Assembly: GCA_948934525.1 (NCBI GenBank)
Contig: CAQZSK010000005.1
Location: 29,483 to 93,482, forward strand
Direction of reading: 5' to 3'
Length of the DNA stretch: 64,000 nucleotides
DNA from: an uncultured Clostridia bacterium
GTDB taxonomy: Bacteria > Bacillota > Clostridia > TANB77 > CAG-508
The translations under genes and the position numbers were made by a program. Positions 8,632-17,907 of this stretch are shown here, one piece after another (the stretch's first letter is position 1; the number at the start of each line of letters is the position of its first letter). The notes below the pieces were generated by a model. The model did not search any database and was not told the origin of the DNA. It saw only the letters and a list, made by a program, of their open reading frames with translations.

Positions 8632-10548
8632 TTATTTATATTCTTCTACTTCCTTTTTCACTTTACTAATAAACTCTTCTATACTAATTTGTCCAATATC
8701 TCCTTCTGTTCTTGAGCGAACACCTACTGCATTTCCCTCTACTTCTTTATCTCCTAAGATTAGCATGTATGGAATTTTTTGAAGTTGTGCTTCACGGATT
8801 TTATATCCAATCTTTTCTTGTCTCTCATCTACTTCTACACGAATACCAACTTTATCTAACTCCTCTGCTACTTTGTTTGCATATTCTTTGTGACTATCTG
8901 CTATTGGAAGTACTCTCACTTGTATTGGAGAAAGCCATGTTGGGAATGCACCTGCATAATGTTCTGTCAAAATACCAATAAATCTTTCAAAAGATCCAAA
9001 TAATGCTCTGTGTATCATAATTGGAGTTTTCTTTTCTCCATCAGTATCAATATAGCTTAAATTAAATCTCAATGGTAATTGGAAATCTACTTGTACAGTT
9101 CCCATTTGCCATTCTCTTCCCAAACAGTCTTTCATCTTAATATCAATTTTTGGTCCATAGAAAGCACCATCGCCTTCATTAATGCGATAATTGTCTTTTC
9201 CACAAAGCTCATCTAATACCTCTTTCAAATCAGCTTCTGCTTTGTTCCATAAGCTTAGTTCACCCATATAGTCATCTGGTCTAGTAGATAGCGTTAATAT
9301 AAAATCTAATCCAAAAATACTATATAACTTTTTAGCAATCTCTAAAATTTCTTTAATCTCATCTTTAATTTGAGACTCCATTACATAGTTATGAGAATCA
9401 TCTTGTCTAAACATTCTTACTCTAAATAAGCCATTTAATTGACCTGATTTTTCGTTTCTATGAATGACATCAATATCATTAAAACGAAGAGGTAAATCTT
9501 TATAGCTTCTTAATTTTGATTGATAAATCTTAATAGAGTTAGGGCAATTCATTGGTTTTAAAGCTTGCTCATTTCCATCACTATCTGTTAATACAAACAT
9601 ATCCTCTTTGTAATGATCCCAATGTCCTGAAGTTTTCCATAAACTACTACTATTTAATTGTGGACCAGAGAACTCTTGATATCCTCTTTTTTTATGTTCT
9701 TTTCTCCATAAATCAATTAGAACATTCATCATAGTAAATCCCTTAGGCATCCAATAAGCCATCCCTGGCGCTGTTTCATCAAAAAAGAATAAGTCTAGTT
9801 CTTTTCCTAGTTTTCTATGATCTCTTTTCTTTGCCTCTTCTAACATATATAAGTATTCTTCTAACATACTAGCTTTTGGGAAAGAAATACCATAAATCCT
9901 TTGAAGAGTCTGTTTTGTTTCATCTCCCCTCCAATAAGCAGATGAAGAATTTAATAGTTTAAATGCTTTTACAGGTCCTGTACTCATAATATGTGGTCCT
10001 GCACATAGCTCTTTAAATTCGCCTTGATCATAGAAGCTAATTTCTTCTCCTTCTGGTAATTCCTCAATTAGTTCTATCTTGTATGGCTCTTTTCTTTCTT
10101 CCATCATTTTGATTGCTTCATTTTTTGGAAGGGTATATCTTGTAATTTCTAAATTCTCTTTTACAATTTTTTTCATTTCTTCTTCAATTTTCACTAAGTC
10201 TTCTTCTGAGAAAGGCTTTTCTACATCAAAGTCATAATAAAAACCATTATCAATAGAAGGACCTATTGTTAATTTTACACTATCTCCATAAATTCTTTTA
10301 ATTGCTTGTGCCATAATATGAGAAGTTGTATGCCAAAATACTTTTTTTCCTTCTTCATTATCAAAAGTTAAAATTTCTAATTTACAATCTTCATTAATTT
10401 GTGTTCTTAAGTCTTTTACTTCTCCATTTACTTTTCCAGCCAAGCTATTTCTAGCTAGTCCTTCACTAATTTGTTTTGCTACTTCTAAAATAGAACTGCC
10501 TTCTTTCACTTCTATTTTTGAATCATCTTTCAATTCTACTTTTACCAT
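8632..10548 (-). CDS. thrS: Threonyl-tRNA synthetase
   Basis: 638 residues from ATG 10548, chosen over an in-frame ATG 18 nt upstream because GGAGG lies 6 nt before it. Domains in order: TGS (1-62), the editing domain (about 65-225, HTTSHIMAQAI and CAGPHI), and the class II catalytic core (MNCPNSIKIY; FRVRMFRQDDSH as motif 2; motif 3 near IGILTEHYAGAFP), then the anticodon-binding domain (SPIQVRVLPI to the end). It charges tRNA-Thr. Expression is controlled by a Thr T-box leader (10676-10908). There is no in-frame CGG codon. Confidence 0.97.
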   Translation of the reverse strand: MVKVELKDDSKIEVKEGSSILEVAKQISEGLARNSLAGKVNGEVKDLRTQINEDCKLEILTFDNEEGKKVFWHTTSHIMAQAIKRIYGDSVKLTIGPSIDNGFYYDFDVEKPFSEEDLVKIEEEMKKIVKENLEITRYTLPKNEAIKMMEERKEPYKIELIEELPEGEEISFYDQGEFKELCAGPHIMSTGPVKAFKLLNSSSAYWRGDETKQTLQRIYGISFPKASMLEEYLYMLEEAKKRDHRKLGKELDLFFFDETAPGMAYWMPKGFTMMNVLIDLWRKEHKKRGYQEFSGPQLNSSSLWKTSGHWDHYKEDMFVLTDSDGNEQALKPMNCPNSIKIYQSKLRSYKDLPLRFNDIDVIHRNEKSGQLNGLFRVRMFRQDDSHNYVMESQIKDEIKEILEIAKKLYSIFGLDFILTLSTRPDDYMGELSLWNKAEADLKEVLDELCGKDNYRINEGDGAFYGPKIDIKMKDCLGREWQMGTVQVDFQLPLRFNLSYIDTDGEKKTPIMIHRALFGSFERFIGILTEHYAGAFPTWLSPIQVRVLPIADSHKEYANKVAEELDKVGIRVEVDERQEKIGYKIREAQLQKIPYMLILGDKEVEGNAVGVRSRTEGDIGQISIEEFISKVKKEVEEYK

Positions 10549-10567
10549 ATTTTTCCTCCTTGTCATG

Positions 10568-10652
10568 TTGGGGACGTTCCTTTTTCTGACACTTTTGTCA
10601 GTTTAACCTACGTCCCCAAACTGACACTTTTGTCAGTTTAGGGACACACCTT
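10568..10652. repeat. GGGGAC hairpin repeat, copy A (in thrS leader)
   Basis: About 85 bp built from GGGGACGTTC and two CTGACACTTTTGTCAG palindromes with GTCCC ends. It is nearly the reverse complement of copy E (49861-49955). It lies between the T-box terminator and the thrS ribosome site, so it is transcribed in the 5' leader. Confidence 0.8.
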
Positions 10653-10675
10653 GGTACATTATTTGTTACCAATAA

Positions 10676-10908
10676 AATAACTCCTTTTAACTAATTGCTT
10701 AGTTAAAAGGAGTGCTTATTCACACGGTTCCATCCCTTAATTTTACTTTATTTTCTTTAACGCAGATTTACGCCTAGTTTTTTCTAGGAACAATGAGGTA
10801 GTTATTTCAAATCCGTTTTTGTAATTAGCTTTCAGCTAGTAACTAATTTTCTCTTTCCATAACCTTGATTTTACTTCATCTCATTACTGTTTTTTCTTAT
10901 TTTAACTT
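10676..10908 (-). promoter_or_regulatory. T-box riboswitch of thrS
   Basis: On the minus strand, the T-box core AAGGGATGGAACCGTG (10723-10738) is followed by a perfect 14-bp terminator stem (10680-10693 / 10700-10713) and a U-rich tail. Stem I begins AATGAG and closes with CTCATT. The specifier just before the closing strand reads AACTACC, giving ACT (Thr) followed by A, in the same position as ATC in the ileS leader. Uncharged tRNA-Thr would stabilise the antiterminator and permit thrS transcription. Confidence 0.9.
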
Positions 10909-10914
10909 CTATTA

Positions 10915-10943
10915 ATTATACTCGTGTTTCTATTTATAGTCAA
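10915..10943 (-). promoter_or_regulatory. Promoter of the thrS T-box transcript
   Basis: TTGACT (10938-10943), exactly 17 nt spacer, TATAAT (10915-10920), read on the minus strand. It begins just inside the region after the trxA stop. Confidence 0.9.
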
Positions 10944-10946
10944 GAG

Positions 10947-11258
10947 TTATTGTAAAAGTTTTACAATATCCTCCTTTGATTGAACTCCTACTGTTCTTCC
11001 TGCTTCTGTTCCATTTTTTAATACTATAAATGTTGGAATACTCATAACGCCATATTTCTCTGCTAAATTTGGGCATTCATCAATATTAATTTTCCCAACT
11101 TTAATAGATGTACTCATACTCTCTGCAATTTCATCTACTACTGGTGACATCATTCTACAAGGGCCACACCAAGTTGCCCAAAAATCTAGTAATACTGGCA
11201 TTCTAGATTCTAAAATTTCCTTTTCAAAATTTTCATTGTTTACTGTTATAACTGACAT
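10947..11258 (-). CDS. trxA: Thioredoxin
   Basis: 103 residues from ATG 11258, preferred over an ATG two codons upstream because the GGAG ribosome site then has normal spacing. The active site WCGPCR is preceded by DFWATW, and the cis-proline lies in SIPTFIVLKNG. It is a cytosolic dithiol reductant. It follows trxB by about 47 nt on the same strand, so its own reductase is co-transcribed. Length and motifs are standard. Confidence 0.96.
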   Translation of the reverse strand: MSVITVNNENFEKEILESRMPVLLDFWATWCGPCRMMSPVVDEIAESMSTSIKVGKINIDECPNLAEKYGVMSIPTFIVLKNGTEAGRTVGVQSKEDIVKLLQ

Positions 11259-11305
11259 TTTCATCTCTCCTTTTTATTATTTTATACTATTTTTATAATA
11301 ATATT

Positions 11306-12155
11306 CTAACTTTTTAATATTGCCAACCCTGCCTTTGCACCTTCATATACCGCCTTACTAATTTGCAATAATCCTCCTGTACAATCTCCACAAGCAAATA
11401 ATCCATGTACTGTTGTCTCCATATTTTCATTTACAACTATATGGTTATTTTCTACTCTCGCTCCAATCTTTCTTGCCAAATCATTGCTTGATGCCGTTCC
11501 GAATAGCTACAAAAACTCCATTCATTTTTCTTTTGGTATTATCTTCAAATTCTATTTCTGTTAACTTACCATCTCCTCTAAATTCTCTAATCTTTCTATT
11601 ATCAACTTCTATTTCTTGATCTCTATTTTCTATCATTTCTTCCCCATTTGTCAAGATAGATACAGAACTTACAATAGGTTTTAACTGCTCCATTTCGTGA
11701 ATTGCATAGTTTCCACTTCCTAATACAGCTACATCTTTTCCCTTAAAGAAAAAAGCATCACAAATAGCACAATAACTAACTCCCTTTCCCTCAAACTCTT
11801 GAATTCCTTTAATGTTAGGAGTTATTCTATTTGTTCCAGTTGCTAGAATAACTGCTTTGGCTTTATATTTTGAATTAATTGTCTCTACCTCAAAATTTTC
11901 AAAATAGCCAAGCGCAACTACTTCATCTTCTATAAATTCTATTTCTAACTTTTTTGCTTGTTCTATCCCATTTTGATAAAGTTCGCTTCCTGAAATTCCA
12001 TCTGGAAATCCATAATAGTTATCTATTTTTTCAGCCTTTCCCAAAGCTCCATTTCCTTTTGAAATAACAAGAACTGACAATTTTCTACGTTTTGCATATA
12101 GAGAAGCTGAAATTCCTGCTGGTCCACTTCCAACAATGATGACATCATATAACAT
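11306..12155 (-). CDS. trxB: Thioredoxin reductase, read through a +1 shift at CGG 11501
   Basis: FAD/NADPH thioredoxin reductase, 282 residues if the reading frame moves +1 once. The N-terminus has the FAD-binding GSGPAG motif (VIIVGSGPAGISASLYA); the redox motif is CAIC (YCAICDAFFF); the NADPH site is VLGSGNYA. In zero frame the protein stops five codons after CGG (codon 219, first base 11501). Omitting the C gives VFVAI-G-TASSND, and the frame then continues to the family-conserved C-terminus GLFACGDCTGG and a stop at 11306. The length is 850 nt, one more than a multiple of three. Conserved sequence on both sides argues that the gene is functional. It lies immediately upstream of trxA. Confidence 0.88.
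11498..11501 (-). other. +1 frameshift site CGGA in trxB
   Basis: Zero frame ATT CGG AAC; +1 frame ATT (C) GGA ACG. CGG is codon 219. The Gly recovered after FVAI is conserved in TrxB. The zero-frame stop TGA comes five codons later. Confidence 0.85.
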
Positions 12156-12215
12156 ATCTAATTTACTCCTTTTATATTATATCTATATAAGTAACTATAT
12201 TTCATTTTTTTATTT

Positions 12216-13106
12216 TTATTCTATTATATCATACATACTTTTAAAACTGTAACCCTGTTCTTTTAAATATTTTATGACATCTGGTAATGTTTTAGCAGTT
12301 AAATCTTTATTTGGTGCATCATGCATTAATATTACCAAGCTATTTTTCCCTTTACTCGTTACTTTCAGATTTTGCATAATAGCTTGTTTTGTTTCTGCCC
12401 CATCTGAATCATTGGTTAAACAATTCCAGTCTAAATATGAAATACCTTTTTCTTTTAATTTCTTTTTTGCTTTTTGTTTTAATTTATCATAATATCCTCC
12501 TACAGACCCTCCAGGAAATCTAAAAATATTAGATTGATAAGTATTATCTCCTAAAGCCTCTTGTATTAGTTTATTAGTCTTATTATATTCTTCTAATGGT
12601 TTATTCTCATTTGCATATACTTTTGGATATACATGAGAATAACTATGATTTGCAATATAATGTCCTTCTTCTTTTTCTCTTCTTAGTACTTCTGGATTTG
12701 CTTTTACCATTGATCCTAACACAAAAAATGTTGCTTTAATATCTTCCTGTTTCAATACATCTAATATCTTAGGAGTTACATTATTAGAAGGTCCATCATC
12801 AAAAGTAAGAAATGCTACTTTTTCTTTAATATCATAAATATTCTCTATTGCTTGTAATTGTTCTTTAGTTAATCCTTTTTGGCTTACTTCAATTTGACTA
12901 TCTTGTACATTATCTTTATTGCTTTCTTCTTTCTGGTCTTTATTTTCCTGTGCTAATTTCTGTTCTTTTTGATTAGCCACATATTCCGCTACCTTTATTC
13001 CACCAAAAATAGCTATACCAATAACTAAAATAGCTATTAATATAGTCCAAATAATCCATTTTTTACTTTTCTTTTTTTCAAACCCCTCAATATCATATAA
13101 AATCAT
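12216..13106 (-). CDS. Membrane-anchored polysaccharide deacetylase (NodB-type)
   Basis: 296 residues from ATG 13106, with AAGGTG six bases upstream. A membrane helix (WIIWTILIAILVIGIAIFGG, about 17-36) leads to a polar linker and a NodB domain: TFDDGPSNN (metal Asp pair), HSYSH (HxxxH), FRFPGGS, DWNCLTND and ILMHD. Such enzymes remove acetyl groups from peptidoglycan or other beta-1,4-linked N-acetyl sugars outside the membrane. It lies between the P-type ATPase and trxB on the same strand. Its ribosome site falls in one arm of an inverted repeat (13113-13182). Confidence 0.88.
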   Translation of the reverse strand: MILYDIEGFEKKKSKKWIIWTILIAILVIGIAIFGGIKVAEYVANQKEQKLAQENKDQKEESNKDNVQDSQIEVSQKGLTKEQLQAIENIYDIKEKVAFLTFDDGPSNNVTPKILDVLKQEDIKATFFVLGSMVKANPEVLRREKEEGHYIANHSYSHVYPKVYANENKPLEEYNKTNKLIQEALGDNTYQSNIFRFPGGSVGGYYDKLKQKAKKKLKEKGISYLDWNCLTNDSDGAETKQAIMQNLKVTSKGKNSLVILMHDAPNKDLTAKTLPDVIKYLKEQGYSFKSMYDIIE

Positions 13107-13112
13107 AAAAAA

Positions 13113-13182
13113 CACCTTAAATTGACAATTTTCTTATATAGTATATACTATTCAGAAAAAAATTAACAGTTAATTTAAGGTA
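13113..13182 (-). terminator. Inverted repeat: terminator that also overlaps the deacetylase ribosome site
   Basis: Arms ACCTTAAATT and AATTTAAGGT (13172-13181 and 13114-13123, extending to 13 bp with one wobble) flank an AT-rich loop of about 46 nt. On the minus strand the second arm is followed by six T, and its AAGGTG is the ribosome site of the deacetylase. Read-through from the ATPase gene could terminate here or form a hairpin that hides the ribosome site. Confidence 0.5.
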
Positions 13183-13220
13183 TTTTTTTTATTTATTAAT
13201 ATGGATTTTTGTATTTATTT

Positions 13221-15993
13221 TTATATTTCATCTTTCGTTGTATTAATTTTTAATAACTTGAATAATTCAACAATTACAATTGGTAGAAATACTAAAATAA
13301 TAATCTCAACAATATTCATTACTGGCAATACTGGAATACTAAATATATGCCTCAAAGCAGGTATAACCAATATGATAATCATTAAAGCAGCAGAAGCCAA
13401 ATTTGCTAAAATCAATTTACTATTTCCTAAAATTCCCGTTTTGAAGATAGACTTTTTGTTATTTCTAATGTTAAATACATGTACTAATTCCGAAAGTGCT
13501 AATACTGTAAATGCCATTGTTTGCCCTATCTCAACTCTTACTTCTTCCTCTGATAATATTTCAACTATTCCTTCATTATTTGTTATTTCTACAATTGGCA
13601 ATTGTTCTACTGGTGTCGCCAATCCAATAATAAAAGCTGTAAGGGTAATAAGACCAATCATCATTCCTTGATAAATAACTCTCCAAGTCATTCCCTTAGT
13701 AAACACACCTTGTTTTGGTTTTATTGGTTTTCTATCCATAATGTCCTTTTCTGGTGGATCTACTGCTAAAGCAAGCGCTGGCAATGAATCTGTTACTAAG
13801 TTAATCCATAGAATATGAATTGGTAGCAATGGCACAATTAAATTTACATCTATATTGAACCATTTACTAAGTAATGGTGTAATAAGTATTGCAATAAATA
13901 GGATAATAATTTCTCCAACATTGCTAGATAATAAGAACTGAATTGCTTTCAAAATATTATCATAAATACGTCTTCCCTCTTCTACTGAAGATACAATTGT
14001 TGCAAAATTGTCATCTGTTAAAATAACATCTGCAGCTTCTTTTGCTACATCAGTTCCTACTATCCCCATTGCACAACCAATATCAGCTGTTTTTAGTGCT
14101 GGTGCATCGTTAACGCCATCACCTGTCATAGCTACTATCTCTCCATTTTCTTTCCATGCCTTTACAATTCTCACTTTATGTTCAGGAGATACCCTTGCAT
14201 ATACACTATATTTTCTAACATTTGCTATTAGTTCTTTATCAGACATTTCCTCCAATTCACTACCAGTAATTGCTTCTTCTTCTTTTTCTAAAATTCCTAA
14301 TGCTTTTGCAATGGCAATAGCAGTAACTTTGTGGTCACCAGTAATCATGACTGTTTTGATACCTGCTCTTTTACATTTTGCAACCGCATCCTTTACTTCT
14401 TCTCTTGGCGGGTCAATCATTCCTACCATTCCAACATAGATTAAATCTTCTTCTATTGTTTTCATATCTTCATCTGTTGGTTCATGGTCAATTTCTTTAT
14501 ATGCCATTGCAAGCACTCGAAGCGCATCTTTTGCCATTTTCTCATTTTGCTTTTCAATTTCTTTTTTATACTTTATTAAATCTTGCTTAATTTCGTTATT
14601 TATTACATAACTATTGCATCTAGCTAATAATTCATCCACTCCACCTTTTGTATATACCACATACTTGTTAGCCAATTTATGAACTGTTGTCATTAGCTTT
14701 CTTTCAGAATCAAAAGGTAATTCTTTCACACGTGGATATTGCTCTAACATTGCTGGCTGGAAGTCCAATGTAAATGCCATATCAATTAATGCAGTTTCTG
14801 TTGGATCTCCTGTTAAAGTTTTATCAGATGCTACCTTTGTATCATTACAAAACATACTAATGTATACTAATTTCTCTAACTCTTCTTCAGTTTCATTAGT
14901 ATTGATATTTTCTATTTCTTGCAACTGATTGTTGAAGAATAGTTTTTTGACCGTCATTTTATTTTGTGTTAAAGTTCCTGTTTTATCTGAACAAATAACA
15001 GTTGTACTTCCTAAAGTTTCTACTGCCGGTAATTTTTTTACTATAGCATGTTTTTTTACCATCCTTTGTACACCAATAGCAAGTACAATGGTAGATACAG
15101 CTGCTAACCCCTCTGGAATAGCAGCTACCGCTAAACTAACCGCTGTCATAAACATATCCATTGCATCTTTTCCATATAACAATCCAATAAAAAAGATGAT
15201 AATACAAATAACAATCGCAGCAATTCCAAGTACTTTACCTAACCTATTTAATTTTTGTTGAAGTGGTGTTTCAGTATCTTCTACTTCGTTAATCATTCCT
15301 GCAATCTTTCCCACTTCTGTTTTCATTCCTGTTTCGACTACAATGCCTTTTCCTCTACCATACGTAATTAAACTTGAAGAAAATAGCATATTAATTCTAT
15401 CTCCAACCCCTACTTTTTCTTTTTGAATTGCTTCTGTAGTTTTCTCTACAGGAACTGATTCTCCTGTTAGAGATGCTTCTTGTGATTTTAAATTCACTGC
15501 CTCTATAATTCTCAAATCTGCTGGTACATAATCTCCTGTATCTAATACCACCACATCTCCTGGTACTAATTCTTTAGAAGGTACTACTGTTACATTTCCG
15601 ATTACGTACCACCTTCACTACATGAGAACTCAACTTCTGAAGAGCCTCTAAAGATTTTTCTGCTTTGCTCTCTTGTGCAACACCAATAATAGCATTAACA
15701 ATAACAACAATTAGAATAATAATCGAATCAGTAATTCCTTCTCCCTCATAAGCTCCTACTACACCTGAAATAATAGCTGCTATAATTAGAATAATAATCA
15801 TAAAATCTTTAAACTGTTCTAAAAATTTTATAAATAAACTTTTTTTCTTTTTGGCTGCTAATTCATTTAGTCCATAAATTTGTCTATTTTCTACAATTTG
15901 CTTTTCGGACAAGCCTTGTTCTTCTTCTACCTGAAACTTCCTTTTTACTTCTCCTACTGATTGATTAAACCACTCTTTTTTTCCTTCTTCCAT
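13221..15993 (-). CDS. P-type cation (Ca2+-type) ATPase, read through a +1 shift at CGG 15600
   Basis: 923 residues if one +1 shift occurs. The first 131 codons contain the cation-ATPase N-terminal domain and membrane helices 1-2 (MIIILIIAAIISGVVGAYEG). After the shift come LTGESVPVEK (actuator), CSDKTGTLTQNK (phosphorylated Asp), KGGVDELLARC (nucleotide site), TGDGVNDAPALK and the C-terminal helices. It transports Ca2+ or a related cation at ATP cost across the membrane. In zero frame, the protein ends seven codons after CGG; dropping the C gives VVRN-G-NVTVVPSKELVPGDVVV, the family-conserved sequence before helix 3. The total of 2773 nt is 3n+1. The actuator, kinase and pump domains are intact, so a simple pseudogene is unlikely. 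Confidence 0.88.
15597..15600 (-). other. +1 frameshift site CGGA in the P-type ATPase
   Basis: Zero frame AAT CGG AAA; +1 frame AAT (C) GGA AAT. CGG is codon 132. The restored ELVPGD motif lies ten codons downstream. Confidence 0.85.
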
Positions 15994-16046
15994 TCTTCTT
16001 CACACCTCTTCTTATTATTTTTCCCCTTGTATCTTATAATTATTCT

Positions 16047-16601
16047 TTAGTTATTCATATAATCTTCCAAATTAACACTAGACATTTTTTCTATAAAATG
16101 ATCTATCTTTTCTAATGGTAAAATGCTTTTTCCTGCTTGAGCAGATACTTGATGATGTTTCTTAGATTCTTCAATCTCTTTTCCTATCTTGTCTATTATT
16201 TCTTCTTTTAATTCAAGTGGATATTTTTGCTCCAAATATTTATTTATCTTCCCATAACTAGTATATAGGTCTTCTGTAAATTCATGATAATTAATACTAT
16301 TTAAAAATTTTTCACTAAAAAATTCAGTAAAAAATGTTTTATCAGTTAATAAATGTAAGAATATCCCTTTATCATAGTCTGTTTCTATTTTATTTTCTCT
16401 TAAATACCTTTCTAAATCTACTTTTGCTTTTAGGTGTTCAAATAAACTTTCTCTTGGAATAGGTATTGTATAATGACTTATTTCTTTTGGCTTAATAAAA
16501 TCAGGTGCAATACTTCCCTCTATGAATTCTTCTTTTTCCTCTACTTTATGTTTTTCCATATATCTTTTAGCTATTGCTAAGTGAATTTGATGTGATGGCA
16601 T
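16047..16601 (-). CDS. Zinc-dependent phospholipase C/D-like protein
   Basis: 184 residues, no signal peptide. It begins MPSHQIHLAIAKRYMEKHK and has EGSIAPDF and a later HLLTDKTFF. These His/Asp residues resemble the metal ligands of the bacterial zinc-dependent phospholipase C/D-like family. The rest is alpha-helical and charged. The true substrate is unknown, and enzymatic activity cannot be judged from the sequence. It lies about 50 nt upstream of the ATPase gene on the same strand. Confidence 0.6.
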   Translation of the reverse strand: MPSHQIHLAIAKRYMEKHKVEEKEEFIEGSIAPDFIKPKEISHYTIPIPRESLFEHLKAKVDLERYLRENKIETDYDKGIFLHLLTDKTFFTEFFSEKFLNSINYHEFTEDLYTSYGKINKYLEQKYPLELKEEIIDKIGKEIEESKKHHQVSAQAGKSILPLEKIDHFIEKMSSVNLEDYMNN

Positions 16602-16675
16602 AATTTTACTCTCCTTTTTTGTTTCATATTATATCTCTTTTATTTATTTCTTTCAAGCTCTTTTCTTTTAACAAG

Positions 16676-16719
16676 AAAAGACCTCTTGTATTTTCTTTAC
16701 AAAAGGTCTTTCATTTTTT
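16676..16719 (-). terminator. Terminator downstream of the CorB-like gene
   Basis: Stem AAAGACCTTTTGTA / TACAAGAGGTCTTTT on the minus strand, followed by a T-rich tail, directly after the stop at 16718. Confidence 0.85.
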
Positions 16720-17228
16720 ATTTATGAAATACTTGCATTACTTTTCCTGCTACTAATACAATCTTATCACTCTTTTTCATTGCAATTGTTTTAAAATATG
16801 CTTTTCCTCCAACTGTTAACGCAGAAATGAACGATGCTACTAAAATACTGGCTAATAAAGCATTCATATGTAGTTCAGCAGATAAATATACTGTTAAACT
16901 AGCTCCCAAACCTCCGGCTTACAATACCGCAAATATCTCCTACGATATCATTACAAATGCTAGAAATCTTTGTACTATTTTTTACTAAATTAATACAAGC
17001 AGTTGCTTCCTTTATTTTTTTTGAATTCATAGCGTGAAAAGGCGCTTCTTCTGCAGTCAAGGTTGCTACACCAATCATATCAAATAATATACCAATACTA
17101 ATAACAATAAGGATAATAACGATTAAAACAATGACATTAAAATCTGATAAAAAAGATGATAGTCCACTAAATACTGCTGACAAAATGAAGGAAATAATAA
17201 ATACTTGAATAATCCATTTATTCTTCAA
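16718..17228 (-). CDS. CorB/CNNM-like (DUF21-type) membrane protein, read through a +1 shift at CGG 16916
   Basis: 169 residues if one +1 shift occurs. The start is TTG 17228 with GAGAGTG upstream. Two N-terminal helices (IIQVFIISFILSAVFSGL and VIVLIVIILIVISIGILFDMIG) precede TLTAEEAPFHAMNSKK and NDIVGDICGIVS. After the shift come GGLGASLTVYL and a further helix. It resembles the membrane domain of Mg2+/Co2+ transporter CorB-like proteins without the CBS domains. In zero frame it stops four codons after CGG (codon 105). Dropping the C joins GIVS to GGLGA in one helix. The length of 511 nt is 3n+1. Function as a transporter is inferred. Confidence 0.75.
16913..16916 (-). other. +1 frameshift site CGGA in the CorB-like gene
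   Basis: Zero frame AGC CGG AGG; +1 frame AGC (C) GGA GGT. CGG is codon 105; the zero-frame stop TAG follows four codons later. Confidence 0.8.
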
Positions 17229-17274
17229 TTAAATTCACTCTCATTTCAAAACTTTTTAATTATAACAAATATGG

Positions 17275-17735
17275 TATCCCACAAATTAATTTTACGGCTT
17301 AGGTCGAGTTGAATTTCTCTATTTTCCACCTTAGGTTACCCATGGGCGATTTCTCTTTACGGAAAATAATTAAATGTTGCCATTTTAATGACTCGATTGC
17401 CACTTAGTCCGTACCTTAATCCTTGTGATATTGACACTCTAGAGGTTTTCCCTAACACATATTTGATAATACTTATTCGCTTTTGCAATAATATTTTCAA
17501 AACCTGAATACGCTATCCCATATTATCACTCACGACATGTGCTTTGTTTTCATTTGCAATCGATAAAAGGAGTTTCATTATATGCCATTATAACTTTCCT
17601 TAAATCTTAAATTATATATCCACCCTCATCTGGGCGAAGAAAGCGAAATATATAAAGTGCTTCTCACACAATTAGTGGATTTTTAGCCCCACCTTCATAT
17701 TATTTATGCGACTAGAATAATGCACCACAAAATTT
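17275..17735 (-). ncRNA. Unidentified structured non-coding RNA of about 450 nt
   Basis: The region 17229-17907 has no credible ORF. It is headed on the minus strand by a near-perfect promoter (17736-17764). Predicted pairings include a local stem formed by TTATATAT and ATATATAA enclosing CGCCC/GGGTG, a long-range UACGG/CCGUA pair and an adjacent CGAG/CUCG pair near the 3' half. I do not see the RNase P core (GAGGAAAGTCC), tmRNA, 6S or group II intron domain V motifs. Strong transcription plus structure without coding suggests a large RNA gene. The 3' end is approximate, at an AT-rich stretch near 17275. Confidence 0.6.
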
Positions 17736-17764
17736 ATTATACCACATCTTCCTTTTTTTGTCAA
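17736..17764 (-). promoter_or_regulatory. Consensus promoter of the unidentified RNA
   Basis: TTGACA (17759-17764), 17-nt spacer, TATAAT (17736-17741) on the minus strand, an exact match to the sigma-A consensus. Confidence 0.9.
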
Positions 17765-17859
17765 AAGAATTTCCAAAATTTTCTGATTTTTCTCTTTAGG
17801 ATATCCTTAAAGCCATTTATATACTAAGCTTTCCTCTATTAATTAAATTTATTAAAAAC

Positions 17860-17890
17860 TAAAATGAGCAGCAAATTTTTGCCACTCATT
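17860..17890 (-). terminator. Terminator after the SpoIVB-like gene
   Basis: Stem AATGAGTGGC / GCTGCTCATT on the minus strand, close after the stop at 17908. The following T run is weak. Confidence 0.5.
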
Positions 17891-17907
17891 AAAGGATTTT
17901 TTCAATT

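Noticed and set aside
17275..17735. RNase P RNA
   Set aside because: A GGAAAGT segment hinted at the P4 core, but GAGGAAAGTCC and other conserved RNase P blocks were not found.
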